Source: Cyanoderma ruficeps (lineage: Eukaryota; Chordata; Aves; Passeriformes; Timaliidae). Taken from it: 64,000 nucleotides of DNA. The stretch is taken from assembly GCA_008694505.1 (NCBI GenBank), contig VZDJ01000346.1:15286719-15350718 (forward strand), in the 5' to 3' direction. Position numbers and translations under genes: made by a program. Of this stretch, positions 1 through 14,362 are shown piece after piece. A model generated the notes under the pieces. It did no database searches and had not been told where the DNA came from. It saw only the letters and a list, made by a program, of their open reading frames with translations. Within the stretch, counting starts at the first letter, position 1. Every line of letters begins with the position of its first letter.

Positions 1-3000
1 AAAACTGAATTATGAAATCTAAGGAATATTCTGCCAGATTTCTGATGCTACACCCAGCAGACTATTGAAGTTATAAACTGGAAAAATAACTTGCTAAAGG
101 AAGACAGATCAAGAAACAATCTAATGGGATGGTGGTTACTAAATTCCTAAAGGATTAGGCCTGTGTTTGCTGAATTTTTTACAAGGCTAGTGCCTAAGTT
201 GTCACAGAGTGCTTTATTGAATGTTATACTGAATTCAAAACATTTTGGAACCTCACAATTCCTCAATGGTGTCTGATCCTACAAGGTGCTTTGTCTGTGT
301 CAATCAGTCTTTTGTAAACACATTCTGCAATTTCAATTTTCCATCTATCATCATACACTGAAAAAATCATCATACTATATTAAACAGTTGTGGGGTTTTT
401 TTGATGGGGGGTTTTTTGGTGGTTTTTTTTTTGGTTTTTTGTTTTGGTTTTTTTTTGTTTTGTTTTTACAAATCCATCATAGTTTAAGTTTCCAGGTTTG
501 TTTTTTTTTTTGTTTTAGGCACTTGTCCATCTAGCAGCCCTTATTTCCCACTACAGCCAATGGAAAGCTCCACTGAATGTTTCTCCACTTGAGAAACATT
601 CAAAAACATAAGATTTCTGGTTTAAATCACCTTCTGAAAGATCTGTCTCTCTATGTTAATTGGATAGGTTCATTTGCCCTCATAACTAGACACCTGAACT
701 AGGATTGTCCAACCATGGGTTGCCGCACGTAATCTGGTATTACAAATTCTTATGGAACTCTAATTTCCTGCACAAATTCTTTCATCAAGTTGCTTGTAGT
801 TGTTGGAGTTACAAGAGTATGTATTTAATTTCCTTCAACTACTCTTTGGAAGAAAGCATCTTATTCATTGTGTTCCCTTAGTGATAATCTGGTTTGCCAT
901 ACAGTAAAGTCAGTGGATTTGCTGGACAAATAAAATCGACGTTATGTTTTCAGTTTCTAGGACATCTCACTTGAGCCAGAATTAAAACATTAGGAATCAA
1001 TGTGGTAGTATTCTTCAAGCCCATGTGGCACTGTCAGGAGAGGACTTAAAGATTTTGTGGGAAGGGAGCAATCACAGTAAGGCGTTCTTAGATCATGCAG
1101 AAACTTTAAGACAAGCTCAGTCTCTAGATCTTTCTGGGGCCTCTAATCCTGAGGCACAACTTTCTCTAGGCTCAAATCCTGAAGTTAATAGGTAAGGTTC
1201 TAGTTAGACCACTCAATTTTCATGTTACCCACAAGAGAACTCAAGGTACAACTGCTCAAAATTGTTGATGCCAGAAAGCAACCCAAGTAGCAAAAACAGT
1301 GACTCAATGTCTGCTTCTGCTTCATGTCAGAGAGATAATCTCTCATTGTAATCTTGACAAAAAGTGTCAATATAAGTTTGAATTTGATTCCAAAAATTAT
1401 TTTAAAAAACTTGCACTGAAAGTAATTAATTAGGAAAAAATTTCTTACTGTTACACTTTAACTGACAGTCTAAATGAAACAAAACCAGTCTCCAATAGGA
1501 AAAAAATTCAAATTTCTGTTGGTTCTTGTGTTGCACCTTATTGCAAAAATAACAAAACATAAGAATAAGAACAATACCCTTTGACCTAAAACACTCAAAA
1601 TCCCTAAAGAGGATTTTCCTGATATTGCTGTATCTTTGCTCACCTGTTGTGAGGAGAAGATGAAAAAACAAAATTTAGCAAGAAGGAGTGGATGCATTTG
1701 CTGTAATTCACCAGAAACAAACTGTCTGCCCACCTTAGGAGCAGGAACACTGAGGGAGACTAGGGTACTGCTCGAAGGGGGCATGAAACAGGATGAAGTG
1801 GCATGAAGGCTCCGTGGTCATGCTCTTGAAAACAATGCATCTAATGGGAACTAAGCCAAAGGAATAGCCCAGACAGTAATTGAAAGGCGAACTTTGCTTC
1901 ATTATCTCAAAAATAAACAGTATTTTTCACTCCTCTACACATCTTAGTGATTGCAGTCACTCAAACTGGACCTAAACATGAAATGACATGAACTATCCCC
2001 TTTCTCAAAGAAAATTATGTAAATATAGCTTAGGTGAGAAGAGAGATCAGAGAAGACACCATCATAACTTCTGGGATCAGTCAACATTCTCAGCCTGTCT
2101 ACTCCCCCAGTAGGAATGGCTCTTGGCTAAGAACATTGCTCTATGCACACTAAAGGTTTCTTTCAAGCCAGCTCTTATTGGTAATTACAGCTTGTCTGAA
2201 TATCACTTCAAATTCATTTTTGCATTCAGTATATTACCAACAGCAATCTCAGAACCTTAACCTGTCACGGTTCTCTATTAGCAGAATGTTTGTTAATGAA
2301 GTGCCTTATTCCATAAACTGGAACTCGGTTCAGTCCCTTCGAGGGCATTAGCAGAGCACACTTAGGAAAGCAGATAATGCACCAGGTGAGAGTGGGGACT
2401 CTGTGGGCACCTGCCCCTGGATATTGGTCAGACCAAGCTCTGGTGCAGTGAGCTGGTCAGGGGGAACCCCATAGCAGGGCACTGACAGCTGCTTGGGCAT
2501 AAGGGACTCATCCTTCCCAGGGCACTGGTAAATGGATCAAACATAAAGGGTTCAAAGACACCCTCCTTTTATGTGACATCTGTCATGGGGGGTTGCTGTC
2601 AGCTGTAAGTTACTTTCCTGAAAAGGAAAAGAGGATTGTTCTCATCAGTCTCATACTGGGAAGGAAATTACTGGGAAGCACCTCTGACCCATTTTCTCCC
2701 TCCCACCTTGCCAGTACAATTTTAGAAAAGCAAAAAGTCTCTAACTCCATTGTGCAAAAATCAAAGGCCACTTTAAGAAAATTTAACCCCATTGCTGTGC
2801 AACTGATCTGGAGAAATAAACAAGAAAATATCTAAAGAAACACATCTTCTGCAAACCATGGTAACTTTGTATTGCCTATCTGTGAAGGAAATGAGCACTC
2901 CTATCAGGCTAAAAGTGATTCAAAATCACAATGACTATTTTAACTTCCCACTTTTTGATACAGATTATTTTTAAACTTTATAACGACAATTATGTAATTT

Positions 3001-6000
3001 TAAATTAAAATCATATTTCCATGATCTTTAATTCCAGGTACATTTTCAAAAATAATTTTAAAAACATTAAATGCAATATTGCTTATAGAGAAAGTTTCTA
3101 ATTCATCTTCTCCCTTGTTTCTGCAAAACTCTTATTATATATTCATCTGAATTATATATATAAAAATATATTAACACTGCAGTTCATATGGATTAAGCTA
3201 TCTGTAATTTGCATCAATAAAAGTCAGTACTACATGTCTCTTACAGCATAAAATACCAATTCGACTCCCTTTAAAATCAATGAGTATACTATAAGTCAGA
3301 CAGGTGATACAGAAAATATTATATATGTAATAAATAATAAATGTAGGCCATCTACTGTTTGTCATTTAAAATTGACCTCAAGACAACAAAAAATAGATAT
3401 GGACTTTGATTCCAACCAATTTATATTCTAATTTATATTCCAGATTAATATCAGAGCTGAAAAATTAACTTGTCCATATGGATTTTTATTATTTTATAAT
3501 CCATAAATGCAACAATATATTTTTTTTTGCACAAGATCACTAAGTCAGAAAAAAGCATTCCCTGGTTTGATATTCTTGCACATATTTCTACAGTATTTAT
3601 GTTTCAGAATTTGATTTTCAAAGACCATAGGAGAAATGGTGGAATATATAGTTTTATATGTAGGACAAACTATTCCATTAAAATAATTGATTTTGTAATT
3701 GCTAGACCTATATGAAACTTCAGTGCAGAGCAGACTTATAAAGATGCTGCAAACTTGAATCAATAACAATCATTTTAGTTCTTTTTGGTAAATAGAATAT
3801 GGAAAGTTCTTTCTTGTTTGAAAGTCATGAAAATAAGATAACTAGGCATAAGATGGACAAATGTTAGTAAATTGGAAGAGAGAAAACCACTGCAGATTGC
3901 AAAAAAACCTTTTTCTTTGATTTTTTATAATTAATTATCTTAGGAGGATATAATATTTGTCAATTAGTGTGTTAAATTTAAAACAACTTTAACTGAGAAA
4001 ATACTGCAAGAAGCATTTTACTTTAGCAATGGTGAGATGAAAGAAAAGGGTAATTTCTTTTAGGTCACTATAAAAATAAGTATGAGAAAAGTAACTTTTG
4101 CAGTCTTTGGATTGGAATCTTTTGTTTTGGTCTTTTTTTTTCCCCCTCAGAAGTTTGGTTACTGACTGAATCTGACATGGGTTCTGGTGGGTTTTAAACT
4201 TTTTCATTTATTCTACACGTTCAATTTTCTACATGAAAGACCCACATCCAAACTTTGCAGTCAGCAGAGCGTGCAGGAAGCTCAGACTTTGGCCTGCCAC
4301 TTACCCACACTAAAATGCAAAAAGGATCTGTAGAGCTGGACTGAAAAGTAGCTTACAATGCTCTCTGCACCACTGATCAATGTTCCAGCAAGGAGGAGAT
4401 GCAAGATACAGCTTTACTGTCTGTACAATAAAGTACTGTCCGTACTGTGTTGAACAGCCTGCACTTGTCTAGCAGCTGGGTAGTCTATTCTGCATTCCTA
4501 CTACACCTGCAAACCTAGGATGATATGTGATTATCATTTAAAATTTACGGCAAATTTGAAAAATGGAGAATGAGCTTGAAAAAGGCCCTGAGAAGCAGAC
4601 TGGTGGCAAAGATACTTGCATTTCTGTCATCTATGATATTAATAATCTGAATTTTAAAAATGAATAGTCTTTATAATATGTTGTCTTTAAAGTTAATAAA
4701 CAAAACACAATGTATCAAAGGCATGCCAAAAACTCTGACATTTATGCGTCTTATTTAGAGAAAGTCATATTCTTAGACTAAAAATAATAATTCTTTGTTA
4801 AATAAAGACACACACATATCCTCAGAAACACAAAACAATGGCTGACTTACAGACCTGTGTTTTGTGGGGTTGTGAGTTCCAAGGAGGCTCTATCAAGAAC
4901 CAGTCTCCTGCAGGGCAAGCACTCTGAGGATAAGTAATTAAGGCAGTCTCTCCCTGTGAATTCAGATGCCACATGAAACTGATGGAAGACAGAGGCAGGT
5001 AGGTTTTCTACAATGTCATTAACCCAGTGTGGAGGATTGTTTTTTCAACCAATTGTTTAGCCAGTGCTAGATGAAGAAAATTTGCAGAGAGTGCAGAAAA
5101 GCACTGTAAGAAGGGATGTTGTGCCTGAGGAAGGAAGAGATAAGCAGGCAATTGTGACTGCCACTTCTGATAGAGTAAAGATTGAACTGTGATAGATCAG
5201 CAAATGTGATAGTGTGAGACTAAACGCTTAGGGCTTGAAGGAGAGAAAAGGGCTGAAGATGATGTTGTGGGGAAGGGACAGCCAGGGAGAGGCAGCAAAC
5301 CCAGACAAGGCATGGTTTGATCAATGAACTGAGAAGCTGAATCTAACAGCAGCATATTGAATGAAAATTTGTCTCCATGTCCTATTTCACTCAAAAATAT
5401 ATTTGCTGTGATAGATCCTACATTGTGTATATGTCACTCTTGTTAGGGCAGGCTGCTGCTATGGCAAGGCCATCTGATACTGCTAGATATTATAAGGATT
5501 ACTTGCTAACTTTTAAATTTTAAGCCTCTGCATATTTTTCCTTTGGGTTTAGTTTGGGGATTTTTTTCACCCTTTCTTCTAAATTACAGACTATTCCACA
5601 GATTGAAAACATCCAAACCTTGTACCTGTTCTCTAATGACTTCATTTCCACTAAGTGGGACACAATCTCCAGGTATTTTCCACATGTTCTAATGGTAATA
5701 CTGGGATGAGAAAGTTGTTCTGCCATTTTTAGAAGCTGTTTCTGTGAGTGGAAATGTACCATGCAGAGAGAAATTGTAATTACTGTCTACTATTTCCTCT
5801 GTTATTTAGGATACTAACTATGATAGATTATATGTACTGAATTTCTCCCCCAAATGTGGAGTAATATCAGTTTGTAGACTTTTATTTTGTTTGACACAAA
5901 GTTTTTTAATCCTTGTGGGAGAAAAACTCAGTATTACACAGTTTATGCATTTTTAGTTATTTCTGTGTTTAGGATACATTTATTTTAAACTGCTAAATGA

Positions 6001-7750
6001 CATATAAAAACCTGATGGATGTGCAATTAAAATACAACTTTACTAAGTTCATTTTCATATGTCTTATAAAGTTTAGATTAATGGTGACTAAGGTTATTAA
6101 ATTGACTATTATGAAAAATGAGCAGTCAGCTCTGAGTTACAACATACTGATTCTCCAGTATCTTTTAATTTCTTAAAAAAACACCCCAAAACAACCTAGC
6201 TAAACAAACAAAAAATCACCAAAAAAACAAACAACAACAAAAAATCCCAAACGCCTTCTTTTTTTTTTTTCCTCCAACTGTAATGAGGGGAAAATAAAAG
6301 AAACAAAAGAAAAATAGTTTTCAAAGTAATGATGAGAGCAAACCCAAAATGAGCTTTACCAACTTCTCTCTGTGGCTTATGCTAGCATGCTGCTGGGAGA
6401 GCATGCCAAGCCATTCCCCCATTTCCAGGACATCTGGGGTAATAGACTCCTATACAAGGATAATAAACCCATGGGGATGGGACCTGGAAACCTGACCTGC
6501 CCAAACACTGTGGCCTTCTGAACCCAGAGTGTAAGAAAATATCAAGTGCTCAGGACTGGACCAGCAGGTCCCATCAGCTCCTAAGTCTGGGCCCGCCTTG
6601 GGCCCCAGAGCTGTGTGGGTTTTCTGGCCGGGGAAGGCAGAGTGAGCAGAAGCTCCCTATGAAGCCTCTGCCTTTGGAGCTGCTTTTATTGCCAAATATT
6701 CCAAGCTGTCCTGTGTCCCCAGCTGTGGTCACATGGAGCTGCACCCAGGATTTATCCCTTGGCATGGCACCTGAGCTGCTGCAGGGTCTGCCCCCAGAGC
6801 CTGCTAGGAATTTTAGCATCTGACTTGGGACTGATGAGAGGAAAGCAGTAAACAACTAAAGTGTTATATTTAGCAGAAATTTTCCAGCTACTCTGTTTGG
6901 CTTCTTTCATATTTTTAAAACTATCACATGAAAAAAGGTATATATTAACTCCAGCTAAATATTTTTGCCTTTAAAAGAATTCTGATTTCCATTTTCAATT
7001 CCTGGACACAGACTTAAAAAACATAGCTTATTTTTCCCTCAGAGTTTTGGTATTTTGAACAATCTATGTGAATGCCACTTCATCAAAGGCCTTGTGGACT
7101 TTTTGTTCACTGTGTAGGAGTGGAGGCAGGCGAAGAAATATATTCTCAACATTCATTTTAAAAGAAATTATTTACATGTGGGCTTGAAACACTCTTTTAA
7201 TGTTGTGAAATCTACTCCACACCAAGGTCTATATTGTACTTAGAAAATCCAGTATGAGTTTAAAGACAAAAAAAAAAAAAAGAGGAAAAAAAAAAATAAA
7301 TGCCCCAGTATTTTATGCATCTGAATGCAAAATGGTTTCAAAAATCATCATCATCCTCAATTTAGAATAAAATTTAATATGGTTCAAATTATTTTTCCTT
7401 TATTTGTACAGGGCAGAAGATGCAAGATGCCTGGAAACAGCGAGTGAAAGCACAAAGAGTCTTGGAGTATAGCTGCAAACTTAAAGTACATGAGGGTGTG
7501 GGGAGAACAGCTGGAAGCTCAAGAAGAAACAGGGTCATCATGAGTCACACTTCCTTCCTAGACTGCTTCTGCAGCAGCAGGATCCTTATTATGAGTTTAG
7601 ATTAAGTTCCTATTCACCCACTGCTTTTTTTTTTCCTAATGCAATATCTTATAGTTTCAAGAACTCTCCATGGGAAAGCAGCCAAATCTGAAGGAAGAGA
7701 ATATGAAGGAGGAATGAGAATTACCTTTAAATATGCAAGGAAGGGATCAG
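1..7750. other. Non-coding sequence downstream of TRPS1
   Basis: AT-rich sequence with no supported gene. It holds a T/G tract (389-516), TA-rich stretches near 3130-3170, an A-rich C-interrupted tract (6175-6250), a moderately GC-rich patch (6480-6850) and a poly(A) run (7267-7299). Short ORFs here have no recognisable protein features. Confidence 0.8.
389..516 (+). repeat. T/G-rich low-complexity tract
   Basis: Long runs of T broken by G blocks (TTTTGG, GGGGGG, TTTTG), ending with a T run near 512. The 82-codon frame across it is low-complexity and not a gene. Confidence 0.9.
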
Positions 7751-8014
7751 TCTCCACAGAGGTGGGGTCTAGGACAGGAAAAAAGGATTAAACTGCAGCA
7801 AAGACAACTTCTGTTAGATACTCAGCAAACTTTTTAACAGTGAGGACTGTGAATCTCAATGATGGATTATTTGAAAAGGAATATTCTGGCAAGCTCTAAG
7901 AGCCAGTTAGACAAGCATCTGACAGTAATGACATGAGTAGTGCTTATGCAGTTTTGGCACAAGATGGACTACATGAGCCTTGCTGATTCTTTCCAGCCCT
8001 TTGAAATTGTGTGC
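7751..8014 (+). mobile_element. Degenerate CR1 LINE 3' fragment
   Basis: Resembles the end of CR1: GGACAGGAAAAAAGGATTAAACTGCAGCA, an AACTTTTTAACAGTGAGGACTGTGAA segment, GCCAGTTAGACAAGCATCTGACAG, and AGATGGACTACATGAGCCTTGC. It is more divergent than the other copies and lacks a clear terminal microsatellite. Assigned by recall of the consensus order, not by alignment. Confidence 0.65.
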
Positions 8015-10703
8015 AAAAACCAGAAGACTCTTTTTAGTTGATCTGCATTTTCAGGTTTGTTTCTGCCAAAAATAAAGGATAGAAAAAGGTGAATATGAGA
8101 CTATGACTCTTAATATATCTATCTTCATGGTCCTACTGGTGGGTTTTCTTTCTATGTAAAGAGAACCTTAATTTACATTGTCTCATCCAGGTCACATAGA
8201 CAAAAGTGATTATAATTCAGTTTCTCTGCATTGCAGGATCAAGAGCTGAGTCAACCCTGCTGGGACTTAACCCACGTTCCAGGGAGTCTAAGTATTTCAT
8301 ATCTGATGCTTAAACTTCTAAGCAAATAAAGTTTCTGCTTGGAAATGTACCAGCGTGCGGTCAGATTTTATTGTGTTTCTGTTTGAAATTCACCCGCAAG
8401 TCTGAGAAATTCCTACATTTTAACCAGCACAGAGCATCTCTTACATTGATATATTTACCTCTTCTTTTCAAAACCATGCAAATGACTAGGATTTCAGTGT
8501 TTTCCAAAATTACTTTATACTCAACACAATTCCATTGAGATCCACAAATGCCTTAGATTTATGCCTGCTCAGTAGCTGATGCTCAATTATTAATTCACTA
8601 ATGTCTGTAAAGTGCTTTGAAGATGAAAAACATTACACTGTAGAACTGCTAACTGATACTTGGATGCTACTATTATTGCTGCTGAAGCTGTTAGAAAATA
8701 TGCTTGGAACACATCCCCAAAGGCACATGGTGAGGAAAGGTCATCTATGGCAGTAGTTTATGCAGAAAGGAGTAAATCAGACTGAAATTCTCGAACTACA
8801 GTGCTTTTTTTTAATGCAGACTACAAAAATGAGTAGAGTTATGAGATCAGAATCTTTTTTTCTTTGAACTAAGTATGCTTAACTATTAATAGATCAAAAG
8901 AGAAAAAAATCAATATAAAGAGCAATTTAAAACAATAAGGTGAAAAGGACTTTCCAGTAGCTTCTGGAAAGGCAGGGCACTGAGGTTTCTGTCCTCTACT
9001 CCAATTACTTTGTACATGGATGGGGAGCTGAGCTTTAATGTGAAAGAACAGCCCTTCAGGCAGCTACAGAGAATACAGACACATCAGCAATGGCCTTTGG
9101 TGGCCTCTGTCACTGCAGAGCAGTCTTCTTTGGGCTTTGCAACAGTACTGCTGTGCTTCTGCTCCAGGAAGATACCTGTTTAACCCATCATGGCCTTTTG
9201 GTGGGGTGAAGCCAGAACCCTAAATAAACACCCAAGAAGATCTCAGCACACAGGGTTTTGCCTCCAGGCTCTGCCATCTAGCTGTACGCACAGTAATGCC
9301 TTTATAGGATCCTCTTGTTTCCCTCAGGCCCACCCTTCAGCTGAGAGTTGTTCTTCCCTCTGCCTGAGATGTGTATAGAAAGGAGAACAGGCTTGTATTG
9401 ATTTCTCACACATCACCTTCACACCCCACAGACACACAGTCCCCACCAGCAGATATTTTGGGCGTTTGGCGACCCTTCACACTTATGTTGCTGTAAGAAC
9501 ACCACTCTTCACTCTCAGACTGCAAATGCTGCTGACCCAAACTCCTGCCACTGCTGTAGAGTCCCACCTCTGAGAAAAGCTTGAAAGGGCTGTTTGGCTC
9601 TGAGCAGAGGCCAGCTGAAGTGATTAGATAAAGCTTTGACCCCAAGTGTCACACTGCTTTATTTGAAGAGCAATTTGAAACAGCTAAACCTCTACCCTGA
9701 GCAGCAGAATGGAGCAGATGAAAACCCCATCAGACCTGAAACACTTAAGAAATGTGGAAGACAACCAGAGAAGTTTAAACACACTGTTTCAGTTTGTTTC
9801 TGTGAGCAATGGAAACCAAAACAGACTAATTCCACACACCACCCCCCCAGCAAAAAAAAAAAAAAAGTCAAGAGGAAGTTTTATCTTTGATAGCTTGTTC
9901 TGAAGCACTTGAGGCTTTTAATACTTTCAGTCAACTCAGCCAGACTAGGCCAACACTGAATCTGTAATGCAGGCATTTAAGAACCTTACTTCACATAAAA
10001 ATACAACATACGAGTTGAGCAACACAATTTTAAACAGAGGATACTAGAACAAGTTTTAAAAAAAGGCAATTGTCTTCAGCCTAGCCCAAGTTTAGGGAAT
10101 GAAGCCCTTGATAAGAAACACAACACTGAAAGGAATCTGGAACAAAACACTCAGACAGAGGCTATCGAACAATGCAGCTTAACTGCATAAAACACATTTC
10201 AAATTTGGATAGCAAGGGAAGAAAATCAGTTTAAGTTAAAGCCCACAGATAGTTATTGAGACATGGTGGATATAGGAAATGTAAAACATATAAAAGGATA
10301 TAAAGGATTGTGGAGGACAGGAGACAGGCTCTGAAATGCAGCTCAGGAAGCAATAGGTGTAAATTCAGATGCAAGCAGAACAAGTAAAGACAATGTTTAA
10401 CATCTGAAGAAAGATGCAGAAAAAGAAATATGTTTGCCGAAATGTTCAACAGCCCACCAAACAAGCTTTACATGGGCAAAGCAATTTCTCCTTAAAAACA
10501 AAATATAGTATTGCCAAAAGAGAATAATACACTATCAATGTGCAGGGAAAAAATAATTATCAAGTCTGGTGAATATCATTTTACAGGCTACAAGAATCAG
10601 TAATGTTAACTCTATCTTCAGTAAACATGAACTGATGAAATCATGCACTGGCATGTGGGTGCCCAGCTAGCCCCGAGAGAGAGGTCTGCTACCAGGGGCA
10701 GCA
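8015..10703. other. Non-coding intergenic sequence
   Basis: Nothing recognisable apart from a C/A run near 9840-9867. Overlapping short ORFs near 9636-9903 end in the A run and are not credible genes. Confidence 0.8.
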
Positions 10704-10885
10704 AGAGCAGGCTGGTGGCCAGGGCAGGCTGTGGCCAGGGCAGGCTGGTGGCCAGGGCAGGCTGCGGCCAGAGCAGGCAGGGAGGGTGGGCAGGCTGTGG
10801 CCAGGGCAGGGTGTGGCCAGGGCAGGCAGGGAGGGTGGGCAGGCTGTGGCCAGGGCAGGCAGGGAGGGTAGGCAGGCAGTGCCCT
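10704..10885 (+). repeat. GC-rich minisatellite
   Basis: Tandem array built on a 15-17 bp core GGCCAGGGCAGGCTGT. Three copies of a longer unit of about 35 bp occupy the right part (GGCCAGGGCAGGCAGGGAGG plus GTGGGCAGGC), beginning near 10765, 10813 and 10846. It is strongly strand-asymmetric (G-rich on plus). The open frames through it on both strands are a product of the repeat. Confidence 0.9.
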
Positions 10886-13439
10886 TTCTCACAGAGCAGG
10901 TGCAGTAACAGCAGCGAAGGTCAGTCCCAGCCCAGCCCACGTGCATGGGCACAGGGCTGGGCAAACCCAGGCCAGCAGGACACCAGTTAGGGAAAATGTC
11001 CAATCTCAAATGCAGTTCTTGAGCAATGTAGACTCAAAAAGGCACCTCAGAGTTGTCATACATCCGCGTACACCTTGTGTGACATCTGGCCTTGAGCGCA
11101 GGCAACCAAACCCCAGGGAGTGGAGATGGAGGATGCAGAGCGTTACACCTAGGGCAGTAATTTGACATCTATATGTAGTATATGGACTCTTTTTTCTTTT
11201 GTGTGTGTGTGTTGTTTTCTGTTCTTTTCTTTTTTTTTTTTGAAAGCAGCAGAGGAAAAATACCTCTTTCAAAGGCACGCTGAAGTATTAATAGCCTAAA
11301 GTCTAACATGATACAGTGTACATTTGTCAATGAAATATTGTTCTGGAGACTTAACAGTGCTAGTGGTGGGGAAAAACTGCTAGGAGATTTATTAGAGCAT
11401 CTCAAAGATGTCACACATCCTCATTTTCACATATGCTCCACTGCCCTATATAAAAGAAGCTGTGGCCTGCTGTGTGCACTCCACTCCCTCTATTATCATA
11501 GGTATATAGGCATAGAGAAATTTCATCCCAACAGTCACTCGGTGAATGACACAGTCTACATGACTTGCACACAAGTCTACATGACTTGGATAATGACAGA
11601 AAATCTTATTAATCAAAGTTGAATCCTATTATTACTCCTGGAACATATACAAGGCAGTATGGGATATAGGTCTAGCTTCACAAAACATTTGCTTTATCAG
11701 AGAAAAGAAGTTGAGTTGCTTATTGTACAGTTGTTTTATCTGATAGAAAGATCCAGAATAATATTTTCCTTTTGCCTTGACCTTTTTTTCCAGTGCCAGG
11801 ACTTGCATGATGCCTAGCCAGCTTCTGACACACTGATGGCTCTTGTCTGAAATGATGAGTGCTCAAATATCACTGGAATCTTTGGGACCATCTCTTGGCT
11901 CATGGGAAAAAAAAAAAANACCAACCAAACAACAACAACAAAAAAAACTGTAGGAAAATAAGTCCTTGATTCTGTATTGTCAGAGTGAAAAGCTGGGAGC
12001 TGATGCAGGAATGGGCTGATTTAGACTGAAGGTCAATCTTATCCAGAGCCCCGTCTCTGATAGTACCAATTGTTCCCCAGAGATAAAAGAGCAAGGGCAG
12101 AAAAAACCATGCTTATCCAGTTAATGTGCTGCAGAGATATAAAAATCATGCAGCCACATTTCACAGATTACTTCTGAGAAATCTGGTAGGCCACCTTAGT
12201 GAGCAAACCATATGCTGAACCTTGGAAAACACAGGTTGCTTCAGAGGTCTATCTGTTTAAAGATAGATCGTTAGTGGAAAGGCATCTGTTTGTCATATTA
12301 CTGGCAGCTGGACTGTCTGATGAGATGTCAACAATGCCTTTGAATATTTCATGATACTAGAAATTTGTTTACTATTTGGAGCAAGGATTTAAAATCAAGT
12401 GGTTTAGCACTTTGAAAGATGCTTAAACTCTGGCCCCAAAACAGTGAAACCTGTGGTGTGCCCAGCAGCTGTTGCTGAAGCAGTTCCATTTTTGCATAAC
12501 ATCTTTAAATAGCAATTAGAGCTGAGACTGAATCTGGGCTTTCCAAGCCATACTACATAGTCCAAAGAATGAGGGCAGTCTAGCATTATTTGCAGGACAA
12601 TTTTTCTCTGAATTTTATACTTCGAGTCAATCTTCTGCCTAGAAACCCCTAGAAATCTACTGCTTTGCTATGTAACTTGCCTGCAGTTTCCTTACCCATT
12701 AGCCAAGAGCACTCCAAGGGCCTTATAATGGTACATTAGGACATTGAACACTCCAGGGAGAAAATTAATATAATGTAATGGCAAATGACTTTCAAAATAT
12801 CTATCCTGTGCCTTTAAATTTCAGGCCCTGAAAAGAAAGCAAAAGAAAGAAGAAAAAGAAGAACATGAAAGGAAGAGATTAGTCTATGACTGAAAGTCCA
12901 GCTGTGTAAACAAGTTTAGTGACTTCTTTTATCTCTAATTGGTCTTATACATTGATCTTTCTGGTGCCAAAATGACACACTTCACATTAATTCTTCAGTA
13001 ATATAGCATTATTTCCGGATGGAATTGGTCTGAAATGTCAAACTGATATGTGTCACTTGCAATCTGCTAACATTCACAGTTTTTTCCAGTGAACATCAAC
13101 AACTGTCTTTAGTTATACTTCTTTAAAAGTCTGAACAGGAAACAGGTTTATACCACTGAAAATGTGAATATAGGCACTAAAATTGTGTTAATAGTGCTAT
13201 TCATTGCATAAGACTTAGAAGATACTCAGCTGGCATAAATTTTTGGCCAAATTACATTAACTTCAGAGATGTCATGCCAGCTAATATGGTCAAATAATTG
13301 GCCTATAGACCTCAGAAGATATCTGTCTCACAAATGCAGAACAGGCTGTTGTCTTTCCTGATAGTTTAGGACCTTTGAGTAACAAGATATTCCCATAATT
13401 ATGTAGACTAGTCTGGAGTAGACACTGGAAAACTCCAGT
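10886..13439. other. Non-coding intergenic sequence
   Basis: Holds a (TG)n/poly(T) tract at about 11190-11242, the 15-bp direct repeat, and an A-rich run with an N at 11919. A TATATAAAAG string near 11444 is not followed by any gene. No RNA gene seen. Confidence 0.8.
11553..11588 (+). repeat. Short direct repeat AGTCTACATGACTTG x2
   Basis: Two exact 15-bp copies at 11553-11567 and 11574-11588, period 21 bp. Local slippage or small tandem duplication; no function suggested. Confidence 0.9.
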
Positions 13440-13860
13440 TAGACAAAGAAACCACGTGTGCAGGCAAATGAAAATCAATACTGATAAATGCAAGGTGATG
13501 CACACTGGCTATAAAAGTAAATTAATGAGGCAACAAGCAAATGAACTGTCTACCCATCTGACACAGGTCAAAGGCACCCTAATGTGAGAAGGGGACATCA
13601 AGGCAAAATCACAGTCTGTGTGCAGCTCTGATCAGGAAAACAAATATTTTAGGTTATATGACATACGTGGCACAGTGAAATATAAAAAAGGCTGTGTCAA
13701 TATAATGGTGTAGTATTGCCTGCACAGTTAAAGGGGATTTAATAACATTGCACATAGGGATGAAAAATGTGTATGAGAAACAACAGACTTCTGTTCTTCA
13801 GTCCTTCTATCTCTTCCACAGGATTATTACATAAAACTAGAAAAGTCTAAGTTCGGAAAG
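13440..13860 (+). mobile_element. Probable ancient CR1/L3-like LINE fragment
   Basis: Contains ATAAATGCAAGGTGATGCACACTGG, a widespread landmark of CR1/L3-like reverse transcriptase domains, followed by degraded sequence resembling the stretch before the 3' end. The boundary is vague and the copy carries many indels. Together with the tail at 14254 it could be remnants of one older insertion interrupted by unrelated sequence, or two separate ones. Confidence 0.5.
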
Positions 13861-14253
13861 AATCACTGGAATACGTTTTCCTGCTATAGATGACTAAACT
13901 GTGATGACCTTGCTCCATATATGTGTGTCTATTTGTGTATAAAGCTTAGCTATAACTGAGGTTAATAACAAGACTTATGACTAGTAAAGCAGTCATACCA
14001 ATGTAAATCTGGCATTAACTGATTATAAACATTATTTCATAACCAACCAACCAAACATAATTCATGGTTAAAGATAGCCTCTAATGTTTACAAATTTGTC
14101 ATATGATAAATAGACTTTTTGCATTTAGTAAGTCCTTCAAGGCAGGCAGTAACTGTGAGAAATAGATTACTAGACTAGATTGATGTCAAATTAATTTCGT
14201 TTGTAAATTTCAATTTTGCTACCAATAATTGTTTTCTACCAGTACATGACTAG

Positions 14254-14362
14254 ACAAGACCCTGAGTGACCTGCTGTAGTCATTCCTGTTTTGAGCAGGA
14301 AGGTTGGATTAAGAGACCTGCAGAGATGCTTCCCAACATTAATGATTCTTTGATTCTATGAT
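14254..14362 (+). mobile_element. CR1 LINE 3' tail fragment
   Basis: Short CR1 3' end: CCTGAGTGACCTGCTGTAGTC, then GAGCAGGAAGGTTGGATTA, then the typical 8-bp-type ending GATTCTTTGATTCTATGATT. Only the untranslated 3' tail is present, so the copy was inserted in severely 5'-truncated form, which is usual for CR1. Confidence 0.85.

Noticed and set aside
10704..10885. CRISPR-like regular repeats
   Set aside because: The repeats are contiguous, without unique spacers, and the window is vertebrate DNA, so this is a minisatellite.
10643..11009. Overlapping ORFs of 115 and 106 codons on opposite strands
   Set aside because: Both are repetitive translations of the minisatellite.
11444..11453. TATATAAAAG as a TATA box
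   Set aside because: No gene or transcript start can be supported nearby, and such strings are common by chance in AT-rich DNA.
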